Shown here one piece after another: positions 34,768 to 47,904 of a stretch of 64,000 nucleotides of DNA. The stretch is taken from positions 569,095,469-569,159,468 of the forward strand of contig CM046876.1 in NCBI GenBank assembly GCA_025667525.1, written 5' to 3'. The first letter of the stretch is position 1, and each line of letters begins with the position of its first letter. Under the pieces are notes generated by a model that was given only the letters and a program-made list of their open reading frames with translations, made no database searches and was not told the origin of the DNA. Position numbers and translations under genes: made by a program. The stretch comes from Glebionis coronaria (lineage: Eukaryota > Streptophyta > Magnoliopsida > Asterales > Asteraceae).

Positions 34768-37534
34768 TGTGAGACCCCCAAAATCTGACATAGAACAACT
34801 AGGCAACAAGGGGATAACACGTCATAGTATAAGAAACAATGAATTACAGTTCATACAAAGCTGACGAAATAAAAACATGTACATTACATCATAAAAGGGT
34901 CGGAGTTTTTAAGCATAGGTCCCAGAGTTTTAGAAGCGGAAAAGTTATATTATTTCGTCTCGATTTATAACATAAAGTTGCCCAAAAGATAGAATAAGCT
35001 TCTGACAGTTTATATAAAACCAATCTTTCAAATGCATCACAGAAATCTCCAAGCTGCGATAATATCCTGTGGGCTCCCATCCATGCAAGGCTAAGTAATA
35101 ATGCTTGAGATTAAACATGTAAAATCGTCAACATAAAGTTGAGTGATATTCATAGGTTTAGCAGTAAAGTTGTGGAACACAAACATTCATTTGTAAAACA
35201 AGTAAATAGGGAAAATGGTTATGTACAGTAACCATTGTCCGAAACTATTATTATTATTGCTGTTCAGTTCATGAACCGAAGCTTAACTCAAAGTAAGTTC
35301 CTCTAGGGAGTATTCAGCCTAAATACTCAGGTATAAACAAATGAAATGCGTCATAGTTAAACAACCGCAACATGGGACGGGGATTGTCAATCCCGATGGA
35401 TCCACCCACAGCATTCGCTCTTAGCAACACAAGTAAATTAACGGTTCATGATCAGGAGATGAAACTTAAGGCTATAGACTAAAAGCAATAATAATAATGA
35501 AAGTCTGGATAGCATACAAGTTCTGGATAGCATAGAAGTCCTGGATAGCATACAATTTTAAATGAATGTGTTCCACCATATAAAATCTCACCCGGGTTTA
35601 GAAACAATGTATAAGTAATGAAAAGGGGCTATGAACTCACCTTGAAGAAAAGCGATAACAATGGAAATGATGATGACACGAGTAAAATGACGAAATAAAG
35701 ATAAGTCTTGAAGTCTCGAGCTTCTAAAGGTGACCTAGAATGAATAGCGTATATGAAATATATAAACAACAATGCAAGAAAATGACGTATATTAAGTATA
35801 TAAATGACAACGTAAAAAAATACTGAAGAAAGTTTCTATTCATAAGAAATATGGTTTATATATTATATATTAACGTCAATGTTTCTCAAAGTCGTTATAA
35901 TTAAGTTGGCCATAATATAGTAACTAATAAATGTTAAGATGATACTCATGGTATATATTACTAAGTTTAAATTAATCGACCAACATTTTTGTGTTATTTT
36001 CTTAATTAGAAAACTGTGTCTTAATGGTTTATACATCACTAAACTTATAAGTTAAAGTTATGAAAAAAATAAAATAAATTTTACTCTTATATATGTTCAC
36101 AAAATAACTGTTAATCCAAGAATTTCCAAAAATCTTTAAACAAATTTTGTTTAGATCTACTTTGTGATAAATCAACTAGAGAAGTCCAAATTAAAAGAAA
36201 TAAAAACACAATCTCATTTATCATAGAAGAAAACGCAAACAACATTTGTTAATCTTAGGTTGATGCAAAAACATATTTTAATCATTTTTGTATGGTTAAG
36301 ATACTTCATTCTACATTGTCCCTGTCATTTTGAAATAAATTAATTCAATTAAGATAAGATACTAATGGTTAAATTTTGAGTTTTGATCAAGAATTAAATT
36401 TTAAGACTACTTACAAAATTAAGTCAATCATAATATATTAGACAATCAATCTTTATTATAGATTTAAATTAATAACATCATGTTAAAAACATTAAATTCA
36501 AATTTAAATATGTATTTAAACAAGAATTAAAATAAAGATCATACCAAATTAGTGTATTTGGAATAAATATGAAATTTCCTTATCATGAATATGCGCATAT
36601 TATGACCCAAAATCTCTGAAACTTATTTGAGGACCATGTTATCTGCTTGTAAGTTAGTAAAAGATTAATATGCTAAAGCATGGTTGGCATTGTTTTACAA
36701 ATTTCAAATAGTGACACATCATGAAGTATAAATGCCATGTTTAAGAAAAAGATAGACACGTACATACATGTCTCTTCTTTTCCAATATATATGCTTTTTT
36801 TAAGACTTTTGTGCCGCAATTTATAAAGCGGGTATTATCGATGTTCGATATTTTTAAAGTTACGCGATTTAAAAGATACGCGTAAAGCGCGGAAAATAAA
36901 CGCTCAAAATAAAGTAAAAACATTGACATTCGGAGAGCATTCATATTCTTATAAATAAATGAGGCTTATAATTTAATAAACGTTAGCGCGTCGAATAAAC
37001 GAATGACGCCGAAAAGCTTAACGTAAATTACGAAAAATGCTCGTAAAATAAAATAAAAAAAACAAAAATAAAATAAAATGACGACAATAGAAATATTTCT
37101 ATGTCATGAAGATAATGTTTACGGTCGATGGCGTACATAGACTTTTTCGATAAATAATAATTGACATGTACTCGATACGTTAAAGCCCTAACCTTGCCGG
37201 TTAGTTAAGAATTCAATATTAATCGTAGAATGAACATGAAAAATAAAATTTTGGTAATAAATATTGGCCGGAATATTAGGAATAGAATTATAGCTCGGTC
37301 TAAATGTTGATTTTAAATTTCGGGTTACTACAGTAAGTATATATGAAAAAAAAAATTTATAATTCCGAATAAAATATTATCAATGATCAGAAAAATAATT
37401 AAAATATAATTTAATTAAAATTCTCAAGATCTCAAAATTTACATATAAGAATACAAGAAAACGTAATACGTTGGAAAATTTAAGAAGCACGAATAAAATA
37501 ATAAAATAATGCTAGGAAAATACGGGTTCTCACA
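34768..37534 (-). repeat. LARD-2 3' LTR (2767 bp)
   Basis: The plus strand starts TGTGAGACCCCC and ends GGGTTCTCACA. The block at 35126-35161 (CGTCAACATAAAGTTG then TGA..TTCATAGG) is shared with LARD-1. Three short direct repeats of TGGATAGCATA occur near 35515-35555. Confidence 0.9.
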
Positions 37535-37571
37535 GTCTTCCCCCCTAAAGGAACTCTGGTCCCCAGAGTTC
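37535..37571 (-). other. LARD-2 polypurine tract and adjacent hairpin
   Basis: The minus strand has a purine-rich run (TTTAGGGGGGAAGAC) before the LTR. Sixteen bases from the edge lies a perfect 9-bp hairpin (37551-37571), arms GAACTCTGG and CCAGAGTTC around TCC. Confidence 0.82.
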
Positions 37572-40500
37572 TCCTGAAAACAGTAGAAGATGCAAACAAG
37601 AGGAGGTACAAAGTGTAGAACAAAATTCATTGCTTCCCATGTAAATTCCGTACCACGACGAATCTCAACGGTTAGAATTCACTATGCTTCAGTTTCTTAA
37701 CTCCTTTTCGTATAACTTTTCAGTCTTGGATTAGGATAACGATCTTTCAATACGGGGATACATCGAGAGATAGAGTTATTGGAAATACGTGCGATAAACT
37801 AACAAGAATGAACACAAGAATCGCTTAAACAGACAAAGTGCGATAAAATGAACCAAGATTGTAAATCAACAAGGGTCGCAAATCGTGCAACTGTAAAACG
37901 TGAAAATCTTAAAATGTAAGAATCTAGTCACAAGCGAAATAGAAGGGAAAAATGAATAACATATGAACATTCAAAATACAAGCTGTCAAAATCAGTTGTC
38001 TAGGATTTTGGTATTACTTTAAAACTTAGTTTTAGATATTTTCTTTATTAAAAGAAAATTTTACAAGGTGTAGAGATTTAAAAATCAAACACTATATAAA
38101 ATGAGTGGGTAAACATTTGTCAAATCTTTTTCTTGATCAGGACTTCAAGGTAAAAGTAACTCAGTTCAAATAGTTATTTTGATCAGCTTAAGAGCTTTTC
38201 GGGTGACTACATGAAATTATCGTTAAAAACTCAGGTTTATCATTACCATTAGGAAAAATTAGATTTTCCAAGTTATTTAGAATCATTGTTAGAAATTATA
38301 AATTAATTTAATAATTTCATTAGGTTGACAGTAAAGTATGATAAAATCAATTACTTTAAAAGATACTACTTGACACTGTTTAAACATAAGTTATAAATTT
38401 ATCTAAGAGGATGTACAGATTCGATATTAAACTTGAAATGGGTATTTTGACAATTTAAACATTTGGTAAAATGTATAAAACGTTCTTAAAAATTAATAAT
38501 AATTTTTAGAAATTCAAAAAATTGTTTAAGATATCAAACGATAAACACGTAACATTTTCTGGTTTTTCAAAAGGTGACAAGATAGCAAACGATTATGAAA
38601 CGAATGACGATCAACAATTTATATGCGAGCAATAACACAAGGGAATAAAACAAAAATCGTATCAATTATTAACAGACGTGATAGAATAGACGCGTCGATG
38701 ATAAAAAATAATAAGAAACAAGGGATTATAGCAAGTCGTCACTTCTTGAGTGCAGTTGGTGACACCAATAACGACTTATTAAGTTCTCATTGGTCGATAC
38801 ACAATCGAAAGAGAAAAGACACACAATAAATTTTCGAATCAAAGAAAATTATTAAGAAGTTACTTGATAGTAATTCGAGTAAGATGAACAACTTTAGCAA
38901 TGAGAGGCGAAATCAACACATAATTCACACGAATGAATTTCAAGACGATGAAGTCTTATACACATCATGGCAAATACACGTAATCATTCGTCACGTCACA
39001 TAATAAATCATTATCCGCGTCCAGAGACGTTTTGAATGTCTACCAAAATAGACAGAGATGGTCGATCATAGAAGCATAACAACGTTGAAACTTTCAAGTC
39101 TGGTATCAATGGTAAGAATTTAGGCAAATGGTAACGAAAATCGTATCATGAGGATGATGAGATAACAGGTAAAACAAAGGTCGTTGAGTAAGAAATATGT
39201 GCTTGAGGCATGTACTTTGTTCAAGAAAAGATAAGGGTTCATATGTGTAAGTCACGAATTGTTGTTACTCGCATAAGATGTAAAAGTTTTCTAAACTTTA
39301 TTTTATCAAACTTTTTAGGAACATAATTAAAAAGTTGATTGTTGGTCAAATATTTAGGGCGACTGCTATTTGGCCTTGCATGGCTCCTTCTAAATTAGGC
39401 ATAGGTGATCAGGCCATGCATAATTTAGGACTAGCAATGCGATGATCAGCTTCGTCAAATCAGTATTACATATTATACGATTTAAAATATGTATATAATA
39501 GCATTTGTAAAAACAGGGATCAAAATAACATATGAAACTTTTCGCCTATAAGTCACTGGCTAACTGTTTAAATCAACAATTTGTATAGTTACAAGGGTTT
39601 TTTATAAGACCGTATTAGAACAATTTGTAAAAATACATTGTAAAATTAATATAAATTAATTTTATAACATAACCTTCAAGTAGTTTGTAAAGTTCAAGTT
39701 GAACTTTTATAAAATGTTACGCAAACAATACCAGTTTGAGCTTATATGGTAACTTATAAAATAGCGAGTGTGTTACATGAGGGTAATAAAGGGTAGTTCA
39801 AGACGGTCAATGAAATGGTTACAAGGTGTTAAGGTTTCAAGAGGTTTAGCAAGAATCGTCAGGAGACACATGTCAAGATGGTAACGAACTATGCGAAGAA
39901 CTTCAACCTCGGTCCAAATCCGTGGTACGATAGAAGCAAAGAAAGACAATATAGAATGACAAATAAGTCATATATAAAAGAAAGGATAAAAGAATCCGTA
40001 TGTGTGCACATCGTGATTAATTTGACAATAATATACTTTTAAGAAAGTAAAACATCAGTTTGTCAAATCACTTGGTTCCTAAAAGTTCTAGATTTACGTA
40101 TGACCGAGCTCAAGTTACTGTTTTATACTTGTTCAAACGCAATCATTGTTTTTAGTTTGCAAAATATCATTAGTTAAAGTTTTACAAGCTCAAACGAACT
40201 CAAAAACGCTTCAAACCATATTTTTAACTTCTATCAGTTTTGTCCTCTTTAGTCAACTTTGACTTTTTGGGTTTGACTAGACCAAGTGATTTACTAAATG
40301 ACATTTTAAGACTCGAAGTCTAGAGTAATTTGGTGTAAAACGATGTTTCAGATAACTTTCTAGTTTTACTCGAGACTTGAAACGGATAAAAAATGGACGA
40401 AAATGCCCTTGCATTAAATCTGTCAACTAAATGATATTTTAGAATTATTCAGAAAAATAACGTCTTAGATTTTACAATCTCAAATGAGCGTAACTTGCTC

Positions 40501-41933
40501 GATTTTAATGTAGACTAGTAAAGTATTATGTCCTAGACGAACATCTCAACAGGTAAAAATATATTCTTTTTTATGTCTAAAGTTATAAAAATATTTACTC
40601 GATACTGTTAAACTTCCTGTAAAGTTTCTGTACAAAGTATATTTTTTTCGACACATCTTGAAATTAAATCTAAATTTCATAATGACTCAGAATTAATGTA
40701 CACACAAAATTAGTGGATTCCACAAAGACGAAAGAGAATAAACTGTATAATTAATCATTTAAGAAAACACAGTATAGAAATGGTTCAAGAATACCATCGA
40801 ACATCTAAGAAATCAAAAACGACGCATGACATCTGTGTCTTCGGCTGCAAGATGCAATGCAGGAAGGTCTCCTGTCTTGTGATTTTTCCAAAATCACAAG
40901 ACATACCGAGAAAGAAACAAAATATTAACAAGTTACACTCCTGAGGCGAGGAGGTTTAAAGAAAAAGGGAGGAAACAAGTAGGATCGTATTCCAAACAAT
41001 CGTCACATAATAAATGACGATCGTGTGTTCAAGGTACAACGGATTTTGTAAGTCGAAGTCGAAACGTAGAATGGTCAATGAAATAAGATGTAATCCATGT
41101 ACAAGTGTCGTGTAAAATGGTGGCGTAAAGGTAAATCAAGATTATGAAAACCCACAATATTATTTAGGTACTGATTCAACGAATGCTTCGAGATGTGTGA
41201 CTCACATGGTGTCCTTTAGTCTTTTCCGGAGACACATTGAGCTACTCAATGGTCTATAGACTAGACATTCAATTACGAATGGTCGGAAAGAAAATCTGTG
41301 TATCTAAATAGATATCTTAAAAGAATTGAACAATGAAAGCAACACGCATGGTAGTAAAATGAAAATCAGGAGTTTTATCGAAAACAACACTTCTTAATCC
41401 CGAACAATGGTATCTCGAGAGCATGCACAACATGTAACAGCGAGTCGAGAAAAACAGACGGTTCAAAACGAATGAGCATATGAAGTCAGTCGTATCACGC
41501 ATAAATGAATAGCAATAGTACTCAGAAAAATGAGCATGAAAAGTCGGCAGCATACGCGCTCTGAATACAAGTATGTAACGTCATAACGATATAAAATCAT
41601 TACAATAAGATCAATTCACAAGAACAAGAATTCAAGAAATACAGTATAGGCAGATGTAATCATAGTAACATTCAATGATAATTCATGAAGCACATAGGCT
41701 TTGAAAAGTCATAGTAATTATCGTCATTAAGGTGATGTAATATTTCAACATGTAATCAAGAGATGAAACACTATAAAGATAATTAAAAGTAAATAATAAG
41801 GATTAGAGAGTTACCAACGCATGTATCGAACAACATTGGCAGATTCTGTGATTGACACTTAGAAACAATAAAATATTTGAACTTTTGGTTATAGACTAAG
41901 TTTTTGAAAATGACTCAGTTCCCTATAACCATC
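37572..41933. other. LARD-2 internal region, non-coding
   Basis: About 4.4 kb of AT-rich DNA with no frame over about 80 codons and no recognisable domain on either strand. Repeated words CGATCA and AATCGT-like runs suggest biased composition, but I see no tandem array. Confidence 0.7.
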
Positions 41934-41945
41934 GCTCTGATACCA
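41934..41945 (-). other. LARD-2 primer-binding site
   Basis: The minus strand reads TGGTATCAGAGC, complementary to initiator tRNA-Met, three bases from the LTR edge at 41949. The following ATGGTTATAGGGAA nearly matches the LARD-1 leader. Confidence 0.88.
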
Positions 41946-41948
41946 ATC

Positions 41949-44372
41949 TGTGCGACCCCCAAAATCTGACATGGAACAACTAGGCAACGAGGGGGTAACA
42001 TGTCATAGTATAAGAAACAATGAATTACAGTTCATACAAAGCTGACGAAATAAAAACATGTACATTACATCATAAAAGGGTCGGAGTTTTTAAGCATAGG
42101 TCCCAGAGTTTTAGAAGCGAAAAAATTATATTATTTCGTCTCGATTTATAACATAAAGTTGCCCAAAAGATAGAATAAGCTTCTGACAGTTTATATAAAA
42201 CCAATCTTTCAAATGCATCACAGAAATCTCCAAGCTGCGATAATATCCTGCGGGCTCCCATCCATGCAAAGCTAAGTAATAATACCTGAGATTAAACATG
42301 TAAAATCGTCAACATAAAGTTGAGTGATATTCATAGGTTTAGCAGTAAAGGTGTGGAACACAAGCATTCATTTGTAAAATAAGTAAATAGGGAAAATGGT
42401 TATGTACAGTAACCATTGTCCGAAACTATTATTATTATTGTTGTTCAGTTCATGAACCGAAGCTTAACTCAAAGTAAGTTCCTCTAGGGAGTATTCAGCC
42501 TAAATACTCATGTATAAACAAATGAAATGCGTCATGGTTAAACAACCGCAACATGGGACGGGGATTGTCAATCCCGATGGATCCACCCACAACATTCGCG
42601 CTTAGCAACACAAGTAAATTAACGGTTCATGATCAGGAGAGGAAACTTAAGGCTATAGACTAAAAGCAATAATAATAATGAAAGTCTGGATAGCATACAA
42701 GTTCTGGATAGCATACAAGTCCTGGATAGCATACAGTTTTAAATGAATGCGTTCCACTATATAAAATCTCACCCCGTGTTTAGAAACAATGTATAAGTAA
42801 TGAAAAGGGGCTATGAACTCACCTTGAAGAAAAGCGATAACAATGGAAATGATGATGACACGAGTAAAATGACAAAATAAAGATAAGTCTTGAAGTCTTG
42901 AGCTTCTAAAGGTGACCTAGAATGAATGGCGTATATGAAATATATAAACAACAATGCAAGAAAATGACGTATATTAAATATATAAATTACAACGTAAAAA
43001 AATACTGAAGAAAGTTTCTATTCATAAGAAATATGGTTTATACATTATATATTAACGTCAATGTTTCTCAAAGTCATTATAATTAAGTTGGCCATAATAT
43101 AGTAACTAATAAATGTTAAGATGATACTCATGGTATATATTACTAAGTTTAAATTAATCGACCAACATTTTTGTGTTATTTTCTCAATTAGAAAACTGTG
43201 TCTTAATGGTTTATACATCACTAAACTTATAAGTTAAAGTATGAAAAAAATAAAATAAATTTTACTTTTATATATGATCACAAAATAAATGTTAATCCAA
43301 GAATTTCCAAAAATCTTTAAACAAATTTTGTTTAGATCTACTTTGTGATAAATCAACTAGAGAAGTCCAAATTAAAAGAAATAAAAACACAATCTCATTT
43401 ATCATAGAAGAAAACGCAAACAACATTTGTTAATCTTAGGTTGATGCAAAAACATATTTTAATCATTTTTGTATGGTTAAAATACTTCATTCTACATTGT
43501 CCCTGTCATTTTGAAATAAATTGATTCAATTAAGATAAGATACTAATGGTTAAATTTTGAGTTTTGATCAAAAATTAAATTTTAAGACTACTTACAAAAT
43601 TAAGTCAGTCATAATATATTAGACAATCAATCTTTATTATAGATATAAATTAATAAGATCATCATGTTAAAAGTATTAAATTCAAATTTAAATATGTATT
43701 TACACAAGAATTGAAATAAAGATCATACCAAATGAGTGTATTTGGAATAAATATGAAATTTCCTTATCATGAATATGCGTATATTATGACCCAAAATCTC
43801 CGAAACTTATTTGAGGACCATGCTATCTGCTTGTAAGTTAGTAAAAGATTAACATGCTAAAGCATGGTTGGCATTGTTTTGCAAATTTCAAATAGTGACA
43901 CATCATGAAGTATAAATGCCACGTTTAAGAAAAAGATAGACACGTACATACATGTCTCTTCTTTTCCAATATATATGTTTTTTTCAATACTTTTTTGCCG
44001 CAATTTATAAAGCGGGTATTATCGATGTTCGATATTTTTAAAGTTACGAGATTTAAAAGATACGCGTAAAGCACGGAAAATAAACGCTCAATATAAAGTA
44101 AAAACATTGACATTCGGAGAGCATTCATATTTTTATAAATAAATTAGGCTTATAATTTAATAAACGTTAGCGCGTCGAATAAAGAATGACGCCGAAAAGC
44201 TTAACGTAAATAACGAAAAATGCTCGTAAAATAAAATTAAAAAAAAAACAAAAATAAAATAAAATGACGACAATAGAAATATTTCTATGTCATGAAGATA
44301 ATGTTTACGGTCGATGACGTACATAGACTTTTTCGATAAATAATAATTGACATGTACTCGATACGTTAAAGC
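41949..44372 (-). repeat. LARD-2 5' LTR, left part
   Basis: It matches 34768-37180 of the left LTR and is interrupted after AAAGC (44368-44372) by element E. It continues at 56450. The shared block lies at 42307-42342. Confidence 0.9.
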
Positions 44373-44902
44373 TGTTGGGAATAAAATATGGGTCAGTTCA
44401 CTAGACGCTGATAAGAAGAATGTCAACGCTGATAAGAAGACATTGAACGCTGACAGCCAAGCGTTGACATTGAAGAAGTCAACGCTGATAGCCTTGAAGA
44501 TTGACATTGATGGAATATCTTCATACTTATCTTGTTTATTTGTTTCTTTATTTATGTATGGTAAAGATAAGCACAACATTGTATTTTCTATTATTATCTT
44601 TACCTAGAATAGTTGATTCGTAGCTTATTGTACAAGACTTCTTGTTCTATAAAAGAAGGTCTTTTAGGTTAAAGTCATATATCAGTTTTCATAAGTTTTC
44701 GATTGTTAAACCCTTTCATTGTAACCAAGTACGATTATTCTAATACAAGTGAAAGTTTGTTTAACATCATTGTGTTTTAGATCAAGTGTTAATTCCGCAT
44801 AACACTTTGTTACTTTATTCATAAGCAAAGGTTTCTCTACGTGTAGTACTTGATCTAATCTCTTATACACAAAGCTTAATCGATCTAAGTTTGGGATCAA
44901 CA
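44373..44902 (+). repeat. 5' LTR of element E (530 bp)
   Basis: It starts TGTTGGGAATAAAA and ends GGGATCAACA. A TATA box TATAAAAG is at 44648-44655. The first 130 bp hold four CGCTGA(C/T)A motifs and one GCGTTGACA, clustered upstream of the TATA box where enhancers usually lie. Confidence 0.95.
44648..44655 (+). promoter_or_regulatory. TATA box of element E 5' LTR
   Basis: TATAAAAG, 276 bp into the LTR; its copy in the 3' LTR is at 56190-56197. It is the likely promoter of the genomic RNA, with the start expected about 30 bp downstream. Confidence 0.75.
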
Positions 44903-44904
44903 AG

Positions 44905-44919
44905 TGGTATCAGAGCTTG
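44905..44919 (+). other. Primer-binding site of element E
   Basis: TGGTATCAGAGCTTG, two bases after the LTR, complementary to the 3' end of initiator tRNA-Met, as usual for copia elements. Confidence 0.9.
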
Positions 44920-45009
44920 TTGAGAAACTTTTGATCTTTAAGTAACGCAAGAACCCTAAAACACCAAAAACCCTAAAAACCCTAAAATTCTCAAAACCCT
45001 AAAAACATC

Positions 45010-47904
45010 ATGTCTGGCACAAATCAACCTCCTTCTTTGCTACAAAACAACTTCTCAAACCCTAGTATCAAAATTCCCATGTTTGATGCCAGGAACTTTG
45101 AGCTTTGGAAGTCCAATTTTGAGCAATATATAGCTATTCATGACTACACTCTTTGGGAGATTATCGAATATGAGAACACATTCGATAAAGCAGCAAAGAT
45201 TACTGCTGCAATTGCCACAAGGACAGCTGTTCTTAATTGTCCTGAATCTGATAAGGTGGAAAAGCCTGAAGATGGGAGAGCTGTAGCTGTTGAAGACATA
45301 GCCAAGAAGAGGGTGGACATGAAAATCTTGAACATCTTGAAACATGCCCTAGGTCATGAGAATCAGCACAAGTACAAACGTTTTGAGTCTGCAAAAGAGC
45401 TTTGGGAAGCTCTTGAAGTAGCACATGGTGGCAATGCTGACACAAAAGAAGAAAAGAAGAAGCAACTATTGCATGAGTATGCTGTCTTTAAAGCTCAACC
45501 TAATGAGAATCTCAGCAGTGTGAGAAGTAGACTTCTTGACATCACAAGTCAACTTTCCTTCATGGGAAAACAGATTGATGACCCTGAATTGAATGCTACT
45601 TTTCTCAAAAGCCTTGGTGATGTATGGAAGATTGAGACAAGATCTATTCTTGTCAATAATACCCACAAGACTTCCAGGTTTGATGACATCTTCAACAAGT
45701 TAAGACTGTTGGAGAATGAATGGCAATTGGAGAGTGATAACAAATCTTCCAGTAGCAACATGGCCTTCTTTTCACAAAGTGAAGGCCAATTTGATTCCAT
45801 GAACTTCTATGGACATTCAGCCCCTGGGTCTCAAGGTGTCAGCGCTGGATGTCAGTCTGTCAGCGCTGGATCATATCCTGTCAACGCTTTGTACTCAAGC
45901 GTTGACACACACAATCATGGCGCTGATAGAATTAAACCTGCTGGTTTTGATCTTGATACTGTGTGTGCATTCATTGCTTCTTTGCCCAGTGATTCAAGGA
46001 TTACATATGAAGATCTTGAGCAGATAAGTGATGAACAATTGGAAGAGATGGACATCAAGTGGACAATGGCTCTTGTAAGCTTAAGAGCAAACAGGTTTAA
46101 TAAAAGGTTCAAGAAGAAGATGACCTTTAATGCTAAGGATGTTGCTGGCTTTGACAAGTCCAAGGTTGAGTGCTACAACTGTCATAGGATGGGGCACTTT
46201 ATGAGGGAATGTAGATCTCCAAGAAGATCTGATGCTGGGAAGCCTTCTAGCCAAATGATTAAGAGTCCAGATCCCAAGGCCATGGTTGCTGTTCAACAAA
46301 TTGATGGAGTTGGAGAATGGGATTGGAGCTGGATGGCTAAGAATGAGGAAGAGGACAGAGCTTTGGTTGCTGAAGTTAAAGAAGAGCATGTTGAATATGC
46401 TCTCATGGCACACTCCTCCTCTTCATCAGATAATGAGGTATATGATGATGCTTTCTGTTCTAAGGGTTGTCGTTTAAATACTGAAAAATTAAAACAAGAG
46501 ATAGTTAAATTATTAGATGAGGCAAGTACTGAAAGATGCAAAGTATCTAATTATCAAATTGCTCTTACCCAAACAGAAAAGACAGTAGCTGAGTATAAGA
46601 AAATGGAGTTTGATTTAAAGGATCAAATAAATATCTTAAAACATGAGTTATATCAGAGTAAGGATGTTCAAGATATAGTAAATAGGGTTAATCTTGATTT
46701 GATAGCTCAGTTAGAGGAGGCTAACAAAAATAAAGATAATGTGAGTCTTAAAATCCAGAGATTTGACAAGGCCACACAATCCCTAGGAGAGTGTGTTAGT
46801 AAACAAAGAGACTCTAAGGATATGAGTGGGATTGGGATGAATAACTATACTGGTGTTCCACCACCAGCTGGGGATTTCTATGGTGTCCAATCAAAGGACT
46901 TATCTTGGACTGGCTTGCCAGAATGCCAAGAGGAGGAATTCATTCCTCCACCTAGAGTGACTTCCCCAGTTGAGGAATACAATCAAAAACTGACTGACCT
47001 AGAAGAGTGGAAGAAAGCTAACCACACCTTGTTTGTTAAGGGAGGGTTGTTGTGTGAAAGTCCAAATGAGCCCACACCAAACATGATACCAATTGATGAG
47101 TCCATTGATAGTAAACCCATTAAGATCACACACCCTACCACTGGCAAAGCTGTTGACCTTGGCCCACAAACTGTTAGAAAACCTAGTGTTAAGTATGCAG
47201 AGATGTATAGAAATACTAGGTCACCAAAAAGCCAAGTAAGTAATCATGGAACAGGCTTCTTTGCTTCTAGACCTAAGACTATGTCTAGAAAAGCCTGTTA
47301 CACATGTGGTAGCTTCTCACATTTGGCATACAAATGTGTCAACGCTTCCAATGTCAACGCTGATAGGAACCATTTCAGCGCTGACAAAAGTCAACATAGG
47401 TCAAACACTGTCAGACCCAATACCTTTGTGAACAAAAGTTCACAAGTTGTTAGACCAGCCCCATTCTTTTCTAGAGGGTCTAACACACAAGGCCTAAGAC
47501 CTTTTCAAAAGTCAAACACTTGGTCAGATAGGCAATGGGTTCCTGTAGCAAACCCTAGGTTCAACGCTGATAAAAGCAATCGGGGCGCTGACAAGAGAAA
47601 TTTCAGCGCTGACAGACACACTGCTAAACCTAGGTATTTGCAACCACAGGGAAATAGGTCTAAAGCTTCTACTAGCTTAACTTGGAGACCAAAACAAGAC
47701 CAAAACCCTAATTCTACTGGTATTTCTATGACATGCAACAGGTTTCATTATATTTCAAAGGCATTGTCAACACCAATTGGGGTTAACTGGGAATTTCATT
47801 CAAACAGGGATGAAAATGGGGTTGTTATGAGAACCAAGTCTGTTCTTGTTGAACAACCAAATGAATCCAAGTCTTCCAAGGCTTGGGTTCCCAAAGAAAA
47901 CTAA
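45010..47904 (+). CDS. gag: Gag-like protein of element E, two zinc knuckles
   Basis: This 964-aa frame follows a short leader. Residues about 1-235 look like the UBN2-type Gag domain of plant copia ([18 protein letters not shown] near the start). A CCHC knuckle [14 protein letters not shown] is at 388-401. A predicted coiled coil runs over about 500-590. A second knuckle [14 protein letters not shown] is at 763-776. Ala-Asp-Lys/Arg repeats cluster at about 278-315 and 778-870, encoded by the CGCTGA(C/T)A motif. It should form the cytoplasmic particle and bind genomic RNA. Two knuckles about 375 residues apart, and a length near 960 aa, are large for a copia Gag. The stop TAA overlaps the pol ATG. 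Confidence 0.93.
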   Translation: MSGTNQPPSLLQNNFSNPSIKIPMFDARNFELWKSNFEQYIAIHDYTLWEIIEYENTFDKAAKITAAIATRTAVLNCPESDKVEKPEDGRAVAVEDIAKKRVDMKILNILKHALGHENQHKYKRFESAKELWEALEVAHGGNADTKEEKKKQLLHEYAVFKAQPNENLSSVRSRLLDITSQLSFMGKQIDDPELNATFLKSLGDVWKIETRSILVNNTHKTSRFDDIFNKLRLLENEWQLESDNKSSSSNMAFFSQSEGQFDSMNFYGHSAPGSQGVSAGCQSVSAGSYPVNALYSSVDTHNHGADRIKPAGFDLDTVCAFIASLPSDSRITYEDLEQISDEQLEEMDIKWTMALVSLRANRFNKRFKKKMTFNAKDVAGFDKSKVECYNCHRMGHFMRECRSPRRSDAGKPSSQMIKSPDPKAMVAVQQIDGVGEWDWSWMAKNEEEDRALVAEVKEEHVEYALMAHSSSSSDNEVYDDAFCSKGCRLNTEKLKQEIVKLLDEASTERCKVSNYQIALTQTEKTVAEYKKMEFDLKDQINILKHELYQSKDVQDIVNRVNLDLIAQLEEANKNKDNVSLKIQRFDKATQSLGECVSKQRDSKDMSGIGMNNYTGVPPPAGDFYGVQSKDLSWTGLPECQEEEFIPPPRVTSPVEEYNQKLTDLEEWKKANHTLFVKGGLLCESPNEPTPNMIPIDESIDSKPIKITHPTTGKAVDLGPQTVRKPSVKYAEMYRNTRSPKSQVSNHGTGFFASRPKTMSRKACYTCGSFSHLAYKCVNASNVNADRNHFSADKSQHRSNTVRPNTFVNKSSQVVRPAPFFSRGSNTQGLRPFQKSNTWSDRQWVPVANPRFNADKSNRGADKRNFSADRHTAKPRYLQPQGNRSKASTSLTWRPKQDQNPNSTGISMTCNRFHYISKALSTPIGVNWEFHSNRDENGVVMRTKSVLVEQPNESKSSKAWVPKEN

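Noticed and set aside
44157..44579. 140-aa minus-strand frame
   Set aside because: It crosses the junction between LARD-2 and element E at 44372/44373, so it cannot be an ancestral gene.
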